Source: Lachnospiraceae bacterium (GTDB taxonomy: Bacteria; Bacillota; Clostridia; Lachnospirales; Lachnospiraceae). Taken from it: DNA of 43,463 nucleotides. Within the stretch, counting starts at the first letter, position 1; each line of letters begins with the position of its first letter. The stretch covers positions 1-43,463 of the forward strand of contig JAAWAR010000040.1 of NCBI GenBank assembly GCA_022792295.1, written 5' to 3'. Shown in pieces: positions 32,843 through 41,124 of the stretch. The notes below the pieces were generated by a model. It was not told the DNA's origin. It worked only from the letters and a program-made list of their open reading frames with translations, and ran no database searches. The position numbers and the translations under genes are program-made.

Positions 32843-33109
32843 TTACTTTCTGATGCCAAGTTTCTCGATCAGAGCACGGTAGCCGTCCAGATCCGTCTTC
32901 TTAAGATACGCGAGAAGTCCGCGTCTCTGACCTACCATCATGAGAAGTCCGCGTCTGGAATGGTGATCCTTCGGGTTTTCTTTTAAATGCTCTGTCAGCT
33001 CGGTAATCCTGGCAGTCAGGATTGCGATCTGTACCTCCGGCGAACCGGTATCTCCCGGCTTCCTTCCATATTCGGCGATAATCGCCGCCTTCTTTTCCTT
33101 TGAAATCAT
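32843..33109 (-). CDS. rpsO: Small ribosomal subunit protein uS15
   Basis: 88 residues, the usual size, from ATG 33109 (AAAGGAGGAA upstream; the longer frame to 33151 is leader). [20 protein letters not shown] (about 22-41) and [20 protein letters not shown] (about 46-65) are diagnostic. It binds 16S rRNA early in 30S assembly. Own promoter at 33209-33237. Confidence 0.98.
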   Translation of the reverse strand: MISKEKKAAIIAEYGRKPGDTGSPEVQIAILTARITELTEHLKENPKDHHSRRGLLMMVGQRRGLLAYLKKTDLDGYRALIEKLGIRK

Positions 33110-33208
33110 CGTGATTTCCTCCTTTAATACTGTCTTTATCTTACCGGTCACCAGGTCCTGGTTGGAGTCCTCCGAAAAACCGAGCGCCGGCGCATCACAT
33201 ACGGCTAG

Positions 33209-33237
33209 AGTATAACACAGGTGCTGAGAAAAGTAAA
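33209..33237 (-). promoter_or_regulatory. Promoter of rpsO
   Basis: Minus strand TTTACT (plus 33232-33237), 17 bases, TATACT (33209-33214). About 100 bases of leader before the ATG. The rest of 33110-33318 holds nothing else recognised. Confidence 0.7.
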
Positions 33238-33318
33238 CCGGAATTTAATTTTTCATTGTAAGTATCGGATGCTTATAAAGCCGCATTCGTTTCTGCTCCG
33301 CCTCCTTCTTACTAAAGA

Positions 33319-34566
33319 TCATTCTATCACCGTGATCTCATAGTTGCCGTCGCTGTTTTTTTGAACCTTATACTGAACGCCGTCTGCATCCTTCACGGTC
33401 CCGCTGTTTTTCACACCGCCCTTTTCATTGACGAGATAATCCTTACCGTCCACCGTTACCTTCTCATAACGCATCCCCTCCTCGGCCTTTACGACATTGC
33501 CGTCCTCATAGAGGATTCCGCCCTTGACGCCGGTATAGCCGTCTCCTTTGCTTCCGACCCCGCCGGTCGTACTAAAGTAGAAAACTTCATGATCATGCTC
33601 GTCGTCATTCACCACGACACGCCCGGTCAGCATTTTTCCGCTGGACGGTTCGAAATAGAACTTCCTGCCGTCTTCGATTTCCACAAGCCCCGTTACCATA
33701 ATTCCCTGCTCGTTAAAGCAGTAGATGTCACTTTCAACTTTTGCCATCCCGTACTCTCCGACTTTGGTCGTCCCCTGTCCGGTGCTGTGGGGGCGGCCGT
33801 TCTTAAAGAACATCCAGCCCTCGTCCTCGCCATCCGGCGTGCTTCTCTCCTGCCATCCCTCTGCACGTGCGCCGTTGCTTCGATAAAAACACAGTGAACG
33901 GATCTCATCCGTCGATAGATTTTCTTCCTCACTGCTGGAAAAATCACTCAGATTGACCCAACCGGTCAGCATTCTTCCATCCTCGTCGAAGACATACGTA
34001 TCACCGTCAATCTTCTTCTCACTTTTTTTCATCTGCTTCCCGTTCTTATCAAAATAATACCAGGACTCTCTCCATTCTTCACCGTCGGCACGCAGCTTTT
34101 TCCAGCCTGTTGTCATCACCCCGGAACTTCCCAGATAATACGTATCATCTTCGAGCTCCAGCCAGCCGGTGTCCATCACACTGTCAGTAAAGTGATAGCG
34201 GGAGCCGCCAATGTCCTTCCAGCCGTCCGAAATGACCCTTCCAGTGTCGCCGAAATATCGCCAGCCGTACTCACTGCTCCAGCCGTCCTGCAAAAGCATC
34301 CATGTATCCTTTACCATCTCGCCGCTCTCATTTACATAAAAGGAATCGTCGATCATCTGGTTCATCACCATGGCGCCATCTGCGTCCACATAATACCACT
34401 TTCCTTCGAACTGCACCCAGTCGCTTTTCACCAGTTTCCCGGATGTATTATTGTAATAATACCACTGGTCACCGCTCTTTGACCAGTCGGCCATAGCCGT
34501 CATATTCATACTGACTGCCATCATAGACGCCATTGCTAAAATTGCAAAGGATTGTTTATTCTTCAT
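33319..34566 (-). CDS. Secreted cell-wall-binding (choline-binding-repeat) protein
   Basis: 415 residues from ATG 34566 (GGGAGGAG upstream). Signal peptide: KNKQ then FAILAMASMMAVSMNMTAMA, cleaved before DWSKSGDQ. The mature part is a string of CW_binding_1-type repeats of about 20 residues built on Gly-Trp and WYYF units (DQWYYYNNTSGKLVKSDWVQ, GKWYYVDADGAMVMNQ, SWYYFDKNGKQMKKS, FYFEPSSGKMLTGRV). Such repeats bind choline or other wall polymers and hold the protein on the surface. There is no separate catalytic domain, so it is probably a structural or adhesive protein. A TATAAT (minus strand, plus 34619-34624) lies upstream without a clear -35. Confidence 0.88.
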   Translation of the reverse strand: MKNKQSFAILAMASMMAVSMNMTAMADWSKSGDQWYYYNNTSGKLVKSDWVQFEGKWYYVDADGAMVMNQMIDDSFYVNESGEMVKDTWMLLQDGWSSEYGWRYFGDTGRVISDGWKDIGGSRYHFTDSVMDTGWLELEDDTYYLGSSGVMTTGWKKLRADGEEWRESWYYFDKNGKQMKKSEKKIDGDTYVFDEDGRMLTGWVNLSDFSSSEEENLSTDEIRSLCFYRSNGARAEGWQERSTPDGEDEGWMFFKNGRPHSTGQGTTKVGEYGMAKVESDIYCFNEQGIMVTGLVEIEDGRKFYFEPSSGKMLTGRVVVNDDEHDHEVFYFSTTGGVGSKGDGYTGVKGGILYEDGNVVKAEEGMRYEKVTVDGKDYLVNEKGGVKNSGTVKDADGVQYKVQKNSDGNYEITVIE

Positions 34567-34719
34567 TCCTACTCCTCCCTTCAGAAAATATCTGGAATTT
34601 TCTCTATAATGTGGTTGTATTATAGCACAATCTTCCAAATAATTCCTTACTTTTCTCTGACATCCATGCAGGAAAAAACAGGTGGTCTGCACTCTTTTTT
34701 GTCAGATAAATAAACGAAG

Positions 34720-34780
34720 CAAAAGAAGCCGTTGCTCCACGGATGATGTTTCATCCATTTCGCAACGGCCCTCTTTTCAT
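34720..34780 (-). terminator. Terminator of the L,D-transpeptidase gene
   Basis: GCCGTTGC (34728-34735) pairs with GCAACGGC (34762-34769), with an inner GGATGA/TCATCC pairing. T-rich tracts follow on both sides (TTCTTTTGC on the minus strand, CTCTTTTC on the plus). Confidence 0.8.
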
Positions 34781-34787
34781 GTACCAT

Positions 34788-36680
34788 TTACATTCCCGGG
34801 CCGATCTCCTGCGTCGTCTCTTGCGGTATATCCATAAAGCCTGGGCCGAAGCTCTCCTCGTCGCCTCCTGCCGTAATAGGCGGCGTTGTCGGTTCGGTTT
34901 CTGCAGGAACACTTGGGCCCACGGGGAGTGTCTCCCCGGTCCCCTCGCTGCTTGCCGCCGCACTTTCCTCCGCCGGGTTTGCTGGAGTTTCCTCCGTAAC
35001 GGAGGGGCCAACGGGTGCTTGTGTCTCCTGGTCTGCAGGCAGGGTTTCTGTCGGAGCCGGATTCTCAGGAGCCGGCGTCGGAGCCGGTGTGGGAGCCGGG
35101 GCCGGATTTTTTGCCGCCGCTTTTGTAGGCGAGGCCTTTGTCTCCTTCACTGCGACTGTCACTTCGGCCGGTTTGGCCGGGTCCAGATGGTAGCAAAGCA
35201 CCGGATCTCCGATCGTGATGTTGTCATAGATCGTACGCGCTGCCTTCGTTGGAAGGTTTACACAGCCATGAGAACCGTTTCGTTTATAGATGGTTCCGCC
35301 GAACCGCCCCCTCCAGTTTGCGTCATGAAGCCCGATTCCGCCATTAAACGGCATCCAATAGGAAACCGGCGTGCGGTAATCCCGCCCTACCAGGACAGCG
35401 TTTCTCCTGTGGCCGAACAGAAAATAGGCGCCGGCCGGGGTCGCCATCCCCCTGGCCTCGTTGCCGGATACGAAATCCGTCTCGACAATCAACTCGCCGT
35501 CCTTATAAAAAAACAGATGCTGTGTCGTCAGATTCAGCTCCACATATGTATCCCCATAATCCTTCTCGCCATAGACCGCGGCCCTCTGGGAATACTCCGG
35601 CTCCCTGGTCTGCGTCTCTCCGGCCCGCACGGCGGCCAAAAGTGCCTCCGTCTCTTTTTTCTCATTGATCTTCCAGCCATAGTTGCCCCTGGTGATCGTG
35701 ACCTCCTCGCCATAGGAGGTCATGAGCTTCTTTTCCTTTCCCGCCGTATTGTAGCGCTCAGAAAGCCCTTTTACATAAGCCGCCGCAAGCTCCTCGTCAA
35801 GCGTCACTACGGTCCCATCCACAGACAGCCATTCATGGATCGTATCACCGTCAAGCGTCTCTGTCTCATCCCCGAAGGTATAGTTGATAACCGCTCCCGT
35901 ATAGCGGTTCAGCTCCTCAACGGCCGCTGTGAGGGAAGCATCCACCTCTGTTACGGCTGCCCGCATGTAACAGCCCTCAGCGTCCAAATCAATCTCTGTC
36001 TTAAGCTCCGGCACGGCTGCCGCCACCGCCTGCTTTACATTTTGGGCAATGATCTCCGTCCCCGGCCACGCAGGGACTACCGAATACCCTTTCGTCTGCG
36101 CGTCATACCCGGAAATCCTCGCGCTCTCCGGCTCCTGCCAGTTTTCCTCGTCAAGAGCCCGAAGTTCCCAAAGACGCGCATCCAGAAGACTCTCGTCGAA
36201 GACCACGCTGGTTTCGATCTCTCCAAAGACGGGCTCATGCAGAAAAGCCGGCCATTTCCAGGTATCCTGCCGCATCAGAAGTTCCGAAAGCCCGCTCCCA
36301 AAGCGCACTGAAAGCCCGATCTCGCTGCCCGCGATCTCCTCCCTCTCCCCGCCGCGCTCCACAAGCGTAAGCTTGTAATCGGCCACACCGGTCTCAATCT
36401 TATCCATCGCTTCCTGAAGGTTTAGCCCCGAGACGTCAAAGCCGTTGACCGTCGTATTCGGAAGGAACACAGTCTTATATTTCTGTACCTGAAATATGTA
36501 AAAAGCGCCTGCTCCTACGACAGCAGACACAGCCGTTACCAAAAGCACCCGCCCCAAAACAGGGAGGACACCTTTCTTCTTTGGCTGACGCCTTTTGCGT
36601 GACCTCCCCCTCTCACCCTCATGCCAGGTCGGGATTCCCTGCTCGTCCTTCCCCGCTTTTTCTTCTGTTCCCTTCTTCAT
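34788..36680 (-). CDS. L,D-transpeptidase with peptidoglycan-binding domains
   Basis: 630 residues from ATG 36680 (AGAAGGG upstream; a TTG two codons earlier is less likely). A basic cytoplasmic start (about 1-38), one membrane helix (VLPVLGRVLLVTAVSAVVGA, about 40-62), two PG_binding_4-like domains (about 75-350, with FLPNTTVNGFDVSGLNLQEA and YTFGDETETLDGDTIHEWLS), then the YkuD catalytic domain (about 378-495) with SHGCVNLP holding the active Cys near residue 470 and its His. It makes 3-3 cross-links or anchors proteins in the wall, which gives beta-lactam-tolerant cross-linking. The tail (about 505-630) is Pro/Ala/Thr/Glu-rich (APTPAPTPAPENPAPTETLP), with two VGPSV motifs. Confidence 0.94.
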   Translation of the reverse strand: MKKGTEEKAGKDEQGIPTWHEGERGRSRKRRQPKKKGVLPVLGRVLLVTAVSAVVGAGAFYIFQVQKYKTVFLPNTTVNGFDVSGLNLQEAMDKIETGVADYKLTLVERGGEREEIAGSEIGLSVRFGSGLSELLMRQDTWKWPAFLHEPVFGEIETSVVFDESLLDARLWELRALDEENWQEPESARISGYDAQTKGYSVVPAWPGTEIIAQNVKQAVAAAVPELKTEIDLDAEGCYMRAAVTEVDASLTAAVEELNRYTGAVINYTFGDETETLDGDTIHEWLSVDGTVVTLDEELAAAYVKGLSERYNTAGKEKKLMTSYGEEVTITRGNYGWKINEKKETEALLAAVRAGETQTREPEYSQRAAVYGEKDYGDTYVELNLTTQHLFFYKDGELIVETDFVSGNEARGMATPAGAYFLFGHRRNAVLVGRDYRTPVSYWMPFNGGIGLHDANWRGRFGGTIYKRNGSHGCVNLPTKAARTIYDNITIGDPVLCYHLDPAKPAEVTVAVKETKASPTKAAAKNPAPAPTPAPTPAPENPAPTETLPADQETQAPVGPSVTEETPANPAEESAAASSEGTGETLPVGPSVPAETEPTTPPITAGGDEESFGPGFMDIPQETTQEIGPGM

Positions 36681-36700
36681 AACCAAGCCCTTCTTTCCCT

Positions 36701-37825
36701 TCAGCTGTTCGCTTCCAGCCTCTTTTTGACCGCCGCTCCCATAAGCTTATACGCTGAGGCTACGAGCGGAACACCGAGCAGCATGCCGCCGATTCCCAAA
36801 ATGCCCCCGCCAACCGTCACCGCCGCAAGCACCCAAATCCCCGGAAGCCCGATGGACGAGCCGACCACCCGCGGATAGATCAGATTCCCCTCAAGCTGCT
36901 GCAGGAGCACAAGAAATGCGAGAAACATGACCGCCTGTACCGGGTTTACCGTAAATACCATAAACGCACCGACCGCCGCTCCCAGGTATGCACCTACAAC
37001 CGGGACGAGCGCCGTGACGCCTACGACCACACCGGTCATGACCGCATAAGGCAGACGCAAAAGAACCATCCCCAGCGTACAAAGAGAGCCGATTACGACT
37101 GCCTCGGCGCACTGGCCAACGATAAAATTTGAAAATGTCTCATGGACGACTCCCGCCACATAGAGAACCTTCTTTCTGGCCTGCGGCTTTAAAAAGGCCC
37201 GCATAATCCGGTCCGCCTGGTCCGAAAGCCGTTCCTTTGAACTTAAAAGATAAATCGCAAAAATGACTCCGACCAAAAGCTTCGCCGCCGCGCCGAACAG
37301 CCCCGTGAGCATCACAAGAACGGAGGAAAACAGCCCGCCTGCCCCGGCCGCCAGAACATCCACCGTTTTTTTCACAGCCTCCTGCCAGTTGATATTTGCC
37401 TCTGCGAGCACGGTCTGCAGTGCGGGAAGCTCATCCGAATAATCCACGGCCCAGAGTCGGATTGCCTCCATAAACGGAGGAATCTCATCGGTAATCAGCC
37501 TGAACGAAGACAAGAGCTCCGGCACCACCAGCTTAACGAGCAGAAAAAGGAGTACAAACAAAAGCGCAAACGAAAGCACAATACAGACCGGCCTGCGGCT
37601 TTTTTGTACGGCTCCTCTTTTTGTCCCCGGAAAATAAAACCGCTCCAGAAGCTTCATGAGAAGATTTACCACATAGGCAATCACACAGCCGAGGAATAAC
37701 GGGGAAGCCGCAGAGAGGCACACTGAGACAACCGCCGCCACGGCGTCAAATTTTAAAAGAAACAGACAGACAGCCGCTGCTGTCAAACCGATTCCCACAT
37801 AGGTTTTGTAGTAATTTTTTCCCAT
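36701..37825 (-). CDS. AI-2E family transporter (PerM/YtvI-like permease)
   Basis: 374 residues. Seven or eight membrane helices, two at the N-terminus (VGIGLTAAAVCLFLLKFDAV, CLSAASPLFLGCVIAYVVNL) and the rest from about 150. The signature YLGAAVGAFMVFTVNPVQAV and QQLEGNLIYPRVVGSSIGLPGIWVL (split here across about 305-330) is typical of the family. Members have been linked to autoinducer-2 or Na+/H+ transport; the substrate cannot be told here. ATG 37825 with AAAGGA upstream. Lies 12 bases downstream of ribF, possibly co-transcribed. Confidence 0.9.
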   Translation of the reverse strand: MGKNYYKTYVGIGLTAAAVCLFLLKFDAVAAVVSVCLSAASPLFLGCVIAYVVNLLMKLLERFYFPGTKRGAVQKSRRPVCIVLSFALLFVLLFLLVKLVVPELLSSFRLITDEIPPFMEAIRLWAVDYSDELPALQTVLAEANINWQEAVKKTVDVLAAGAGGLFSSVLVMLTGLFGAAAKLLVGVIFAIYLLSSKERLSDQADRIMRAFLKPQARKKVLYVAGVVHETFSNFIVGQCAEAVVIGSLCTLGMVLLRLPYAVMTGVVVGVTALVPVVGAYLGAAVGAFMVFTVNPVQAVMFLAFLVLLQQLEGNLIYPRVVGSSIGLPGIWVLAAVTVGGGILGIGGMLLGVPLVASAYKLMGAAVKKRLEANS

Positions 37826-37837
37826 CTGCGTCCTTTC

Positions 37838-38764
37838 CTACCCGAACTCCCGGTACAGCTTCCTGCATGCCGCGACGTCATGATCGAGCTGGGCCTTTAA
37901 AGCCTTAATCGAATCAAATTTTTTTTCCGCGCGCACAAAGTCTAAAAACTCCACCCGGATTTTCTTTCCGTAGAGATCTCCTGCAAAATCATAAAGATAT
38001 GTCTCCACTCCGGCCGGATTTTCCTGGCCGACTGTGGGCTTTTTTCCCACATTTGTAAGCCCGCCGTAGATCCGCCCCTCCACGCTGACCCGCGTCACAT
38101 AGACGCCGAACTTCGGAAGATGCTTTTCTCTGCCGGGAATCACATTCGCCGTCGGATAGAGCCTTTCATGGCCCAGTGAATTCCCGTGCAGGACCTTCCC
38201 GGAGACAAAATAACGGTATCCTAAAAGTTCGTTCGCCTTTTTCATATTTCCGTCCGCCAGCATTTCCCGGATATACGTGCTGCTGATGATCTTGTCGCCG
38301 TCGCGCGCCTTGTCCACGACAAAATAACGATATTCACAGCGCGGGGCCAGCGCCGTAAGAAGCGCCATATTCCCGGCCGCCTTATAGCCAAAATGGCAGT
38401 CAGGCCCGGTCACTATAACACGCCCGTTCATCTTCCCGACCAGGATCTCCCGAACGAACCGCTCCGGTTCCATGCGGCAGACCTCCTCGTCAAAGGGATA
38501 CTCTACGAGATAGTCAATCCCGGCGGAAAATAAAAGCTCCTGCCGCTCCGGATTCGTCATGATCACCGTCTGCGGTTTTCCCTTTACAAGCGATGCCGGA
38601 GGGGTCGAAAACGTAAAAATCGCGGTTTTCAAGCCCTTTTCCTTCCAGGCGAGCATCTCTCTCAAGAGCTTTTTATGTCCTCTGTGCAGCCCGTCGAATT
38701 TTCCGATGCTCACCACGGTCGGCTCCTCAATATGAAATTCTCTGGTCTCTGCAATGTAGCGCAT
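37838..38764 (-). CDS. ribF: Bifunctional riboflavin kinase / FAD synthetase
   Basis: 308 residues from ATG 38764 (GGGAGGAAATTGAC upstream). FAD synthetase half: SIGKFDGLHRGHKKLLREML (about 18-37) is the nucleotidyltransferase HxGH-type motif, with TGPDCHFGYKAAGN at about 125. Riboflavin kinase half (about 180-305): GHERLYPTANVIPG and YGGLTNVGKKPTVG. Makes FMN then FAD. Starts one base past the truB stop (TGACATG), so it is coupled to truB, the usual partner. Confidence 0.96.
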   Translation of the reverse strand: MRYIAETREFHIEEPTVVSIGKFDGLHRGHKKLLREMLAWKEKGLKTAIFTFSTPPASLVKGKPQTVIMTNPERQELLFSAGIDYLVEYPFDEEVCRMEPERFVREILVGKMNGRVIVTGPDCHFGYKAAGNMALLTALAPRCEYRYFVVDKARDGDKIISSTYIREMLADGNMKKANELLGYRYFVSGKVLHGNSLGHERLYPTANVIPGREKHLPKFGVYVTRVSVEGRIYGGLTNVGKKPTVGQENPAGVETYLYDFAGDLYGKKIRVEFLDFVRAEKKFDSIKALKAQLDHDVAACRKLYREFG

Positions 38765-38765
38765 G

Positions 38766-39668
38766 TCAATTTCCTCCCAGAAAAATTTTTCTCGGACAAA
38801 ACATGGTTTTTTCTTCCGAATATTCGTACACGCCCGTAAACGTCCCGGCCTTGTCATAAACCCGGACGGCCGCTCCCGGCGCAAAGGGACCTTTCCCGGC
38901 ATATCGAAACGGATTGCCGTTTCGGATCAGGCGGTCCATGGTCTCCCCATCCGCCCGAAGTTCGGGGAGCTCTGCAAACACGGCCTCCAGGGGGATCACC
39001 GCCTCCGAAAGCCGCCCTGTATCCTTAAACGCCTGTAGCTCAGAAAGCGTTTTCGCATCCTCTGCCGCAAACCGGCCGACGCGCAGGCGGCACAGTTCCT
39101 TCATACAGCCGCCGACCCCGAGGCGTTTGCCGATGTCATGGCAGAGCGTGCGGATATAGGTGCCCTTTGAGCAGGAGACACGAAACCGCACCTCGGGAAG
39201 CGAAATTTCCTCGACTGCGATCTTATAGAGCTTTACAGGCCGCGCCTGCCGCTCGACCTCTTTTCCCTCTCGGGCCAGCTCATAAAGCCGTCTGCCGTTC
39301 ACCCTAAGCGCTGAATACATGGGCGGAATCTGGTCGTAGCCGCCCTCAAACGAAAGCACCGCTTCCTGCACGGCCGCTTCGGAAAGCCCACAGGCATCCG
39401 ACCGTGCAAGGACCTCTCCGGTCGTATCCTGCGTATCCGTCACAGCGCCCAAAAGCAGGACCGCGCGGTATTCCTTGTCATGGTCTGTCAGCATATCGCA
39501 GAGCCTTGTACCCTTTCCTGCGCATATGGGCAGCACACCCTCTGCCGCCGGGTCTAACGTCCCCGTATGGCCGACCTTTCTCTGCCCCAGGATCCCGCGC
39601 AGCTTTGCCACTGCGTCGTGAGAGGTAAAGCCCTTTTCCTTATATACATTGATGATTCCGTCGTACAT
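38766..39668 (-). CDS. truB: tRNA pseudouridine-55 synthase
   Basis: 300 residues from ATG 39668 (GTGAGGGA upstream; the frame runs further to 39743 without a ribosome site). Catalytic motif VGHTGTLDPAAEGVLPIC (about 33-50) with the active Asp, then KEYRAVLLLGAVTDTQDTTG and CSKGTYIRTLCHDIG. It converts uridine 55 of tRNA to pseudouridine. C-terminal PUA-like extension is present. Follows nrnA after 47 bases and is coupled to ribF. Confidence 0.97.
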   Translation of the reverse strand: MYDGIINVYKEKGFTSHDAVAKLRGILGQRKVGHTGTLDPAAEGVLPICAGKGTRLCDMLTDHDKEYRAVLLLGAVTDTQDTTGEVLARSDACGLSEAAVQEAVLSFEGGYDQIPPMYSALRVNGRRLYELAREGKEVERQARPVKLYKIAVEEISLPEVRFRVSCSKGTYIRTLCHDIGKRLGVGGCMKELCRLRVGRFAAEDAKTLSELQAFKDTGRLSEAVIPLEAVFAELPELRADGETMDRLIRNGNPFRYAGKGPFAPGAAVRVYDKAGTFTGVYEYSEEKTMFCPRKIFLGGN

Positions 39669-39715
39669 TCCCTCACCCAGTCTGCCGGTTTGCAACCGTT
39701 CAAAGCTCTGAACCG

Positions 39716-40687
39716 TTACACCCTGTTCTCCATTTCTTCCCACTGTAGACTCACCTGGCCGCAGACCCCCTTAAGGATCTCCTCCACGGTTCCCGTAACC
39801 GTCGCGCCTGCTGCTTTTACATGGCCGCCTCCGCCGAATGCCGTCGCAATCCGGCTCACATCCAGGCTGCTGTTCGTGCGCAGGCTCAGCTTGTACTCGG
39901 AAGGATTTCCGGTCTCATAAAGAAGCACGGCACACTCTACGCCCCCGACCACACGGAGCGCGTCAATCACGCCGTCCGTCGCCTTGACCGTGCAGCCATA
40001 TTCCGCAAACGCAGCGTACGGGATCACTGTATAGATCAGCCGGCCGTTAAGAAGCAGCCTGCTGTTTAAAAGAGCCAGCCCATGAAGCCTCGTCTGACCG
40101 TAGGTTTTCATATAAAAGCTCCGGTCAATGATGTCCGGAAAGTCGATCCCCTTGTCGATCAACCGGCCTGTGATGTCCAGCGTCCGTTTCGACGTATTGG
40201 AATATTTGAAGATGCCGGTGTCATGCGCGATGCCTGTATACAGGCACTCCGCCACGGGAACGCTTATTTTCTCCTCGTCTAAGAGCTCATAGAGCACCTC
40301 GCAGGATGAGCTTGCATCGCTCTTTATGACATTCGTCTTTGCCAGGCCTTTATTCGTAATATGGTGGTCAATGCAGAGGCTGTCCCCCGCATTCTCAAGA
40401 TACGGGGCAAAAATGCCGAGTCTGGGCACATCGCTCACATCAAGCGTAATGCACAGATCAAACCGCTTTTCAGAATCATACGTCCCCTGTACGTCTCCAT
40501 AGCCCTTCAGGTAGCCGAATTTCACTCCCATCGCATCCAGGCAGACACAAACGGACAGCTCTGCAAAATTTTCCGTCAGATAATTGTACATACCGAGGCA
40601 GGAACCGATGCAGTCCCCATCCGGGTTTACATGGCCGAGGATCACCACCGTCTTTTTCCCCTTAAGCTTCTCCGCTAAGATTCCCAA
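39716..40687 (-). CDS. nrnA: DHH-family oligoribonuclease / pAp phosphatase (NrnA-like)
   Basis: 323 residues from TTG at 40687 (GGAGG about ten bases upstream). DHH domain: ILGHVNPDGDCIGS (about 15-28), LDVSDVPRLG (about 78) and IDHHITN, binding Mn2+. The C-terminal DHHA1 domain ends with AFGGGGHVKAAGATV. It degrades very short RNAs and dephosphorylates pAp. Overlaps rbfA by 26 bases. Symbol assigned by position and family. Confidence 0.9.
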   Translation of the reverse strand: MGILAEKLKGKKTVVILGHVNPDGDCIGSCLGMYNYLTENFAELSVCVCLDAMGVKFGYLKGYGDVQGTYDSEKRFDLCITLDVSDVPRLGIFAPYLENAGDSLCIDHHITNKGLAKTNVIKSDASSSCEVLYELLDEEKISVPVAECLYTGIAHDTGIFKYSNTSKRTLDITGRLIDKGIDFPDIIDRSFYMKTYGQTRLHGLALLNSRLLLNGRLIYTVIPYAAFAEYGCTVKATDGVIDALRVVGGVECAVLLYETGNPSEYKLSLRTNSSLDVSRIATAFGGGGHVKAAGATVTGTVEEILKGVCGQVSLQWEEMENRV

Positions 40688-41075
40688 TGTCCTCGTCCTC
40701 CTTCTCCTCGTTCTCCCTTGTCATGGACGCTGTCACATCGTCTATAAGCCTGGTCATGCGTACACCGTATTCAATGGACTCATCCAACACAAAGGAGACC
40801 TCCGGCGTATTCCGAAGATTGACCTTTTTTGCAAGATGGGTGCGTATGAACCCCTCTGCGCTCCTTAATCCGAGGAGTGTCTCTTTTGCCTCCTCCTTAG
40901 AGCCAAGGACGCTCACATACGCCTTGCAGAGCTTCAGATCCGGCGTCACCTGTACAAGCACGACGCTGGTCATCGGATGGATCCTGGGGTCCTTGAGCTC
41001 CGAGCGGATGATCTCGCTCAGAGCCTTCTGGACTTCCCCGTTGATTCTCGTATTTTTTATGCTGTTTTTTTTCAT
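40662..41075 (-). CDS. rbfA: 30S ribosome-binding factor
   Basis: 137 residues from ATG 41075 (GGAAGGAGAAGA upstream). KH-like fold: TRINGEVQKALSEIIRSELK (about 9-28) and DPRIHPMTSVVLVQVTPDLK, then KAYVSVLG. It helps mature the 16S 5' end in the cold. The acidic tail EEKEDEDIGNLSGEA overlaps the start of the nrnA gene. 49-base gap from infB. Confidence 0.95.
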   Translation of the reverse strand: MKKNSIKNTRINGEVQKALSEIIRSELKDPRIHPMTSVVLVQVTPDLKLCKAYVSVLGSKEEAKETLLGLRSAEGFIRTHLAKKVNLRNTPEVSFVLDESIEYGVRMTRLIDDVTASMTRENEEKEDEDIGNLSGEA

Positions 41076-41124
41076 TCTTCTCCTTCCTGGAACCGGACGG
41101 AACCGCTCCGGCCGAATCCAGTTT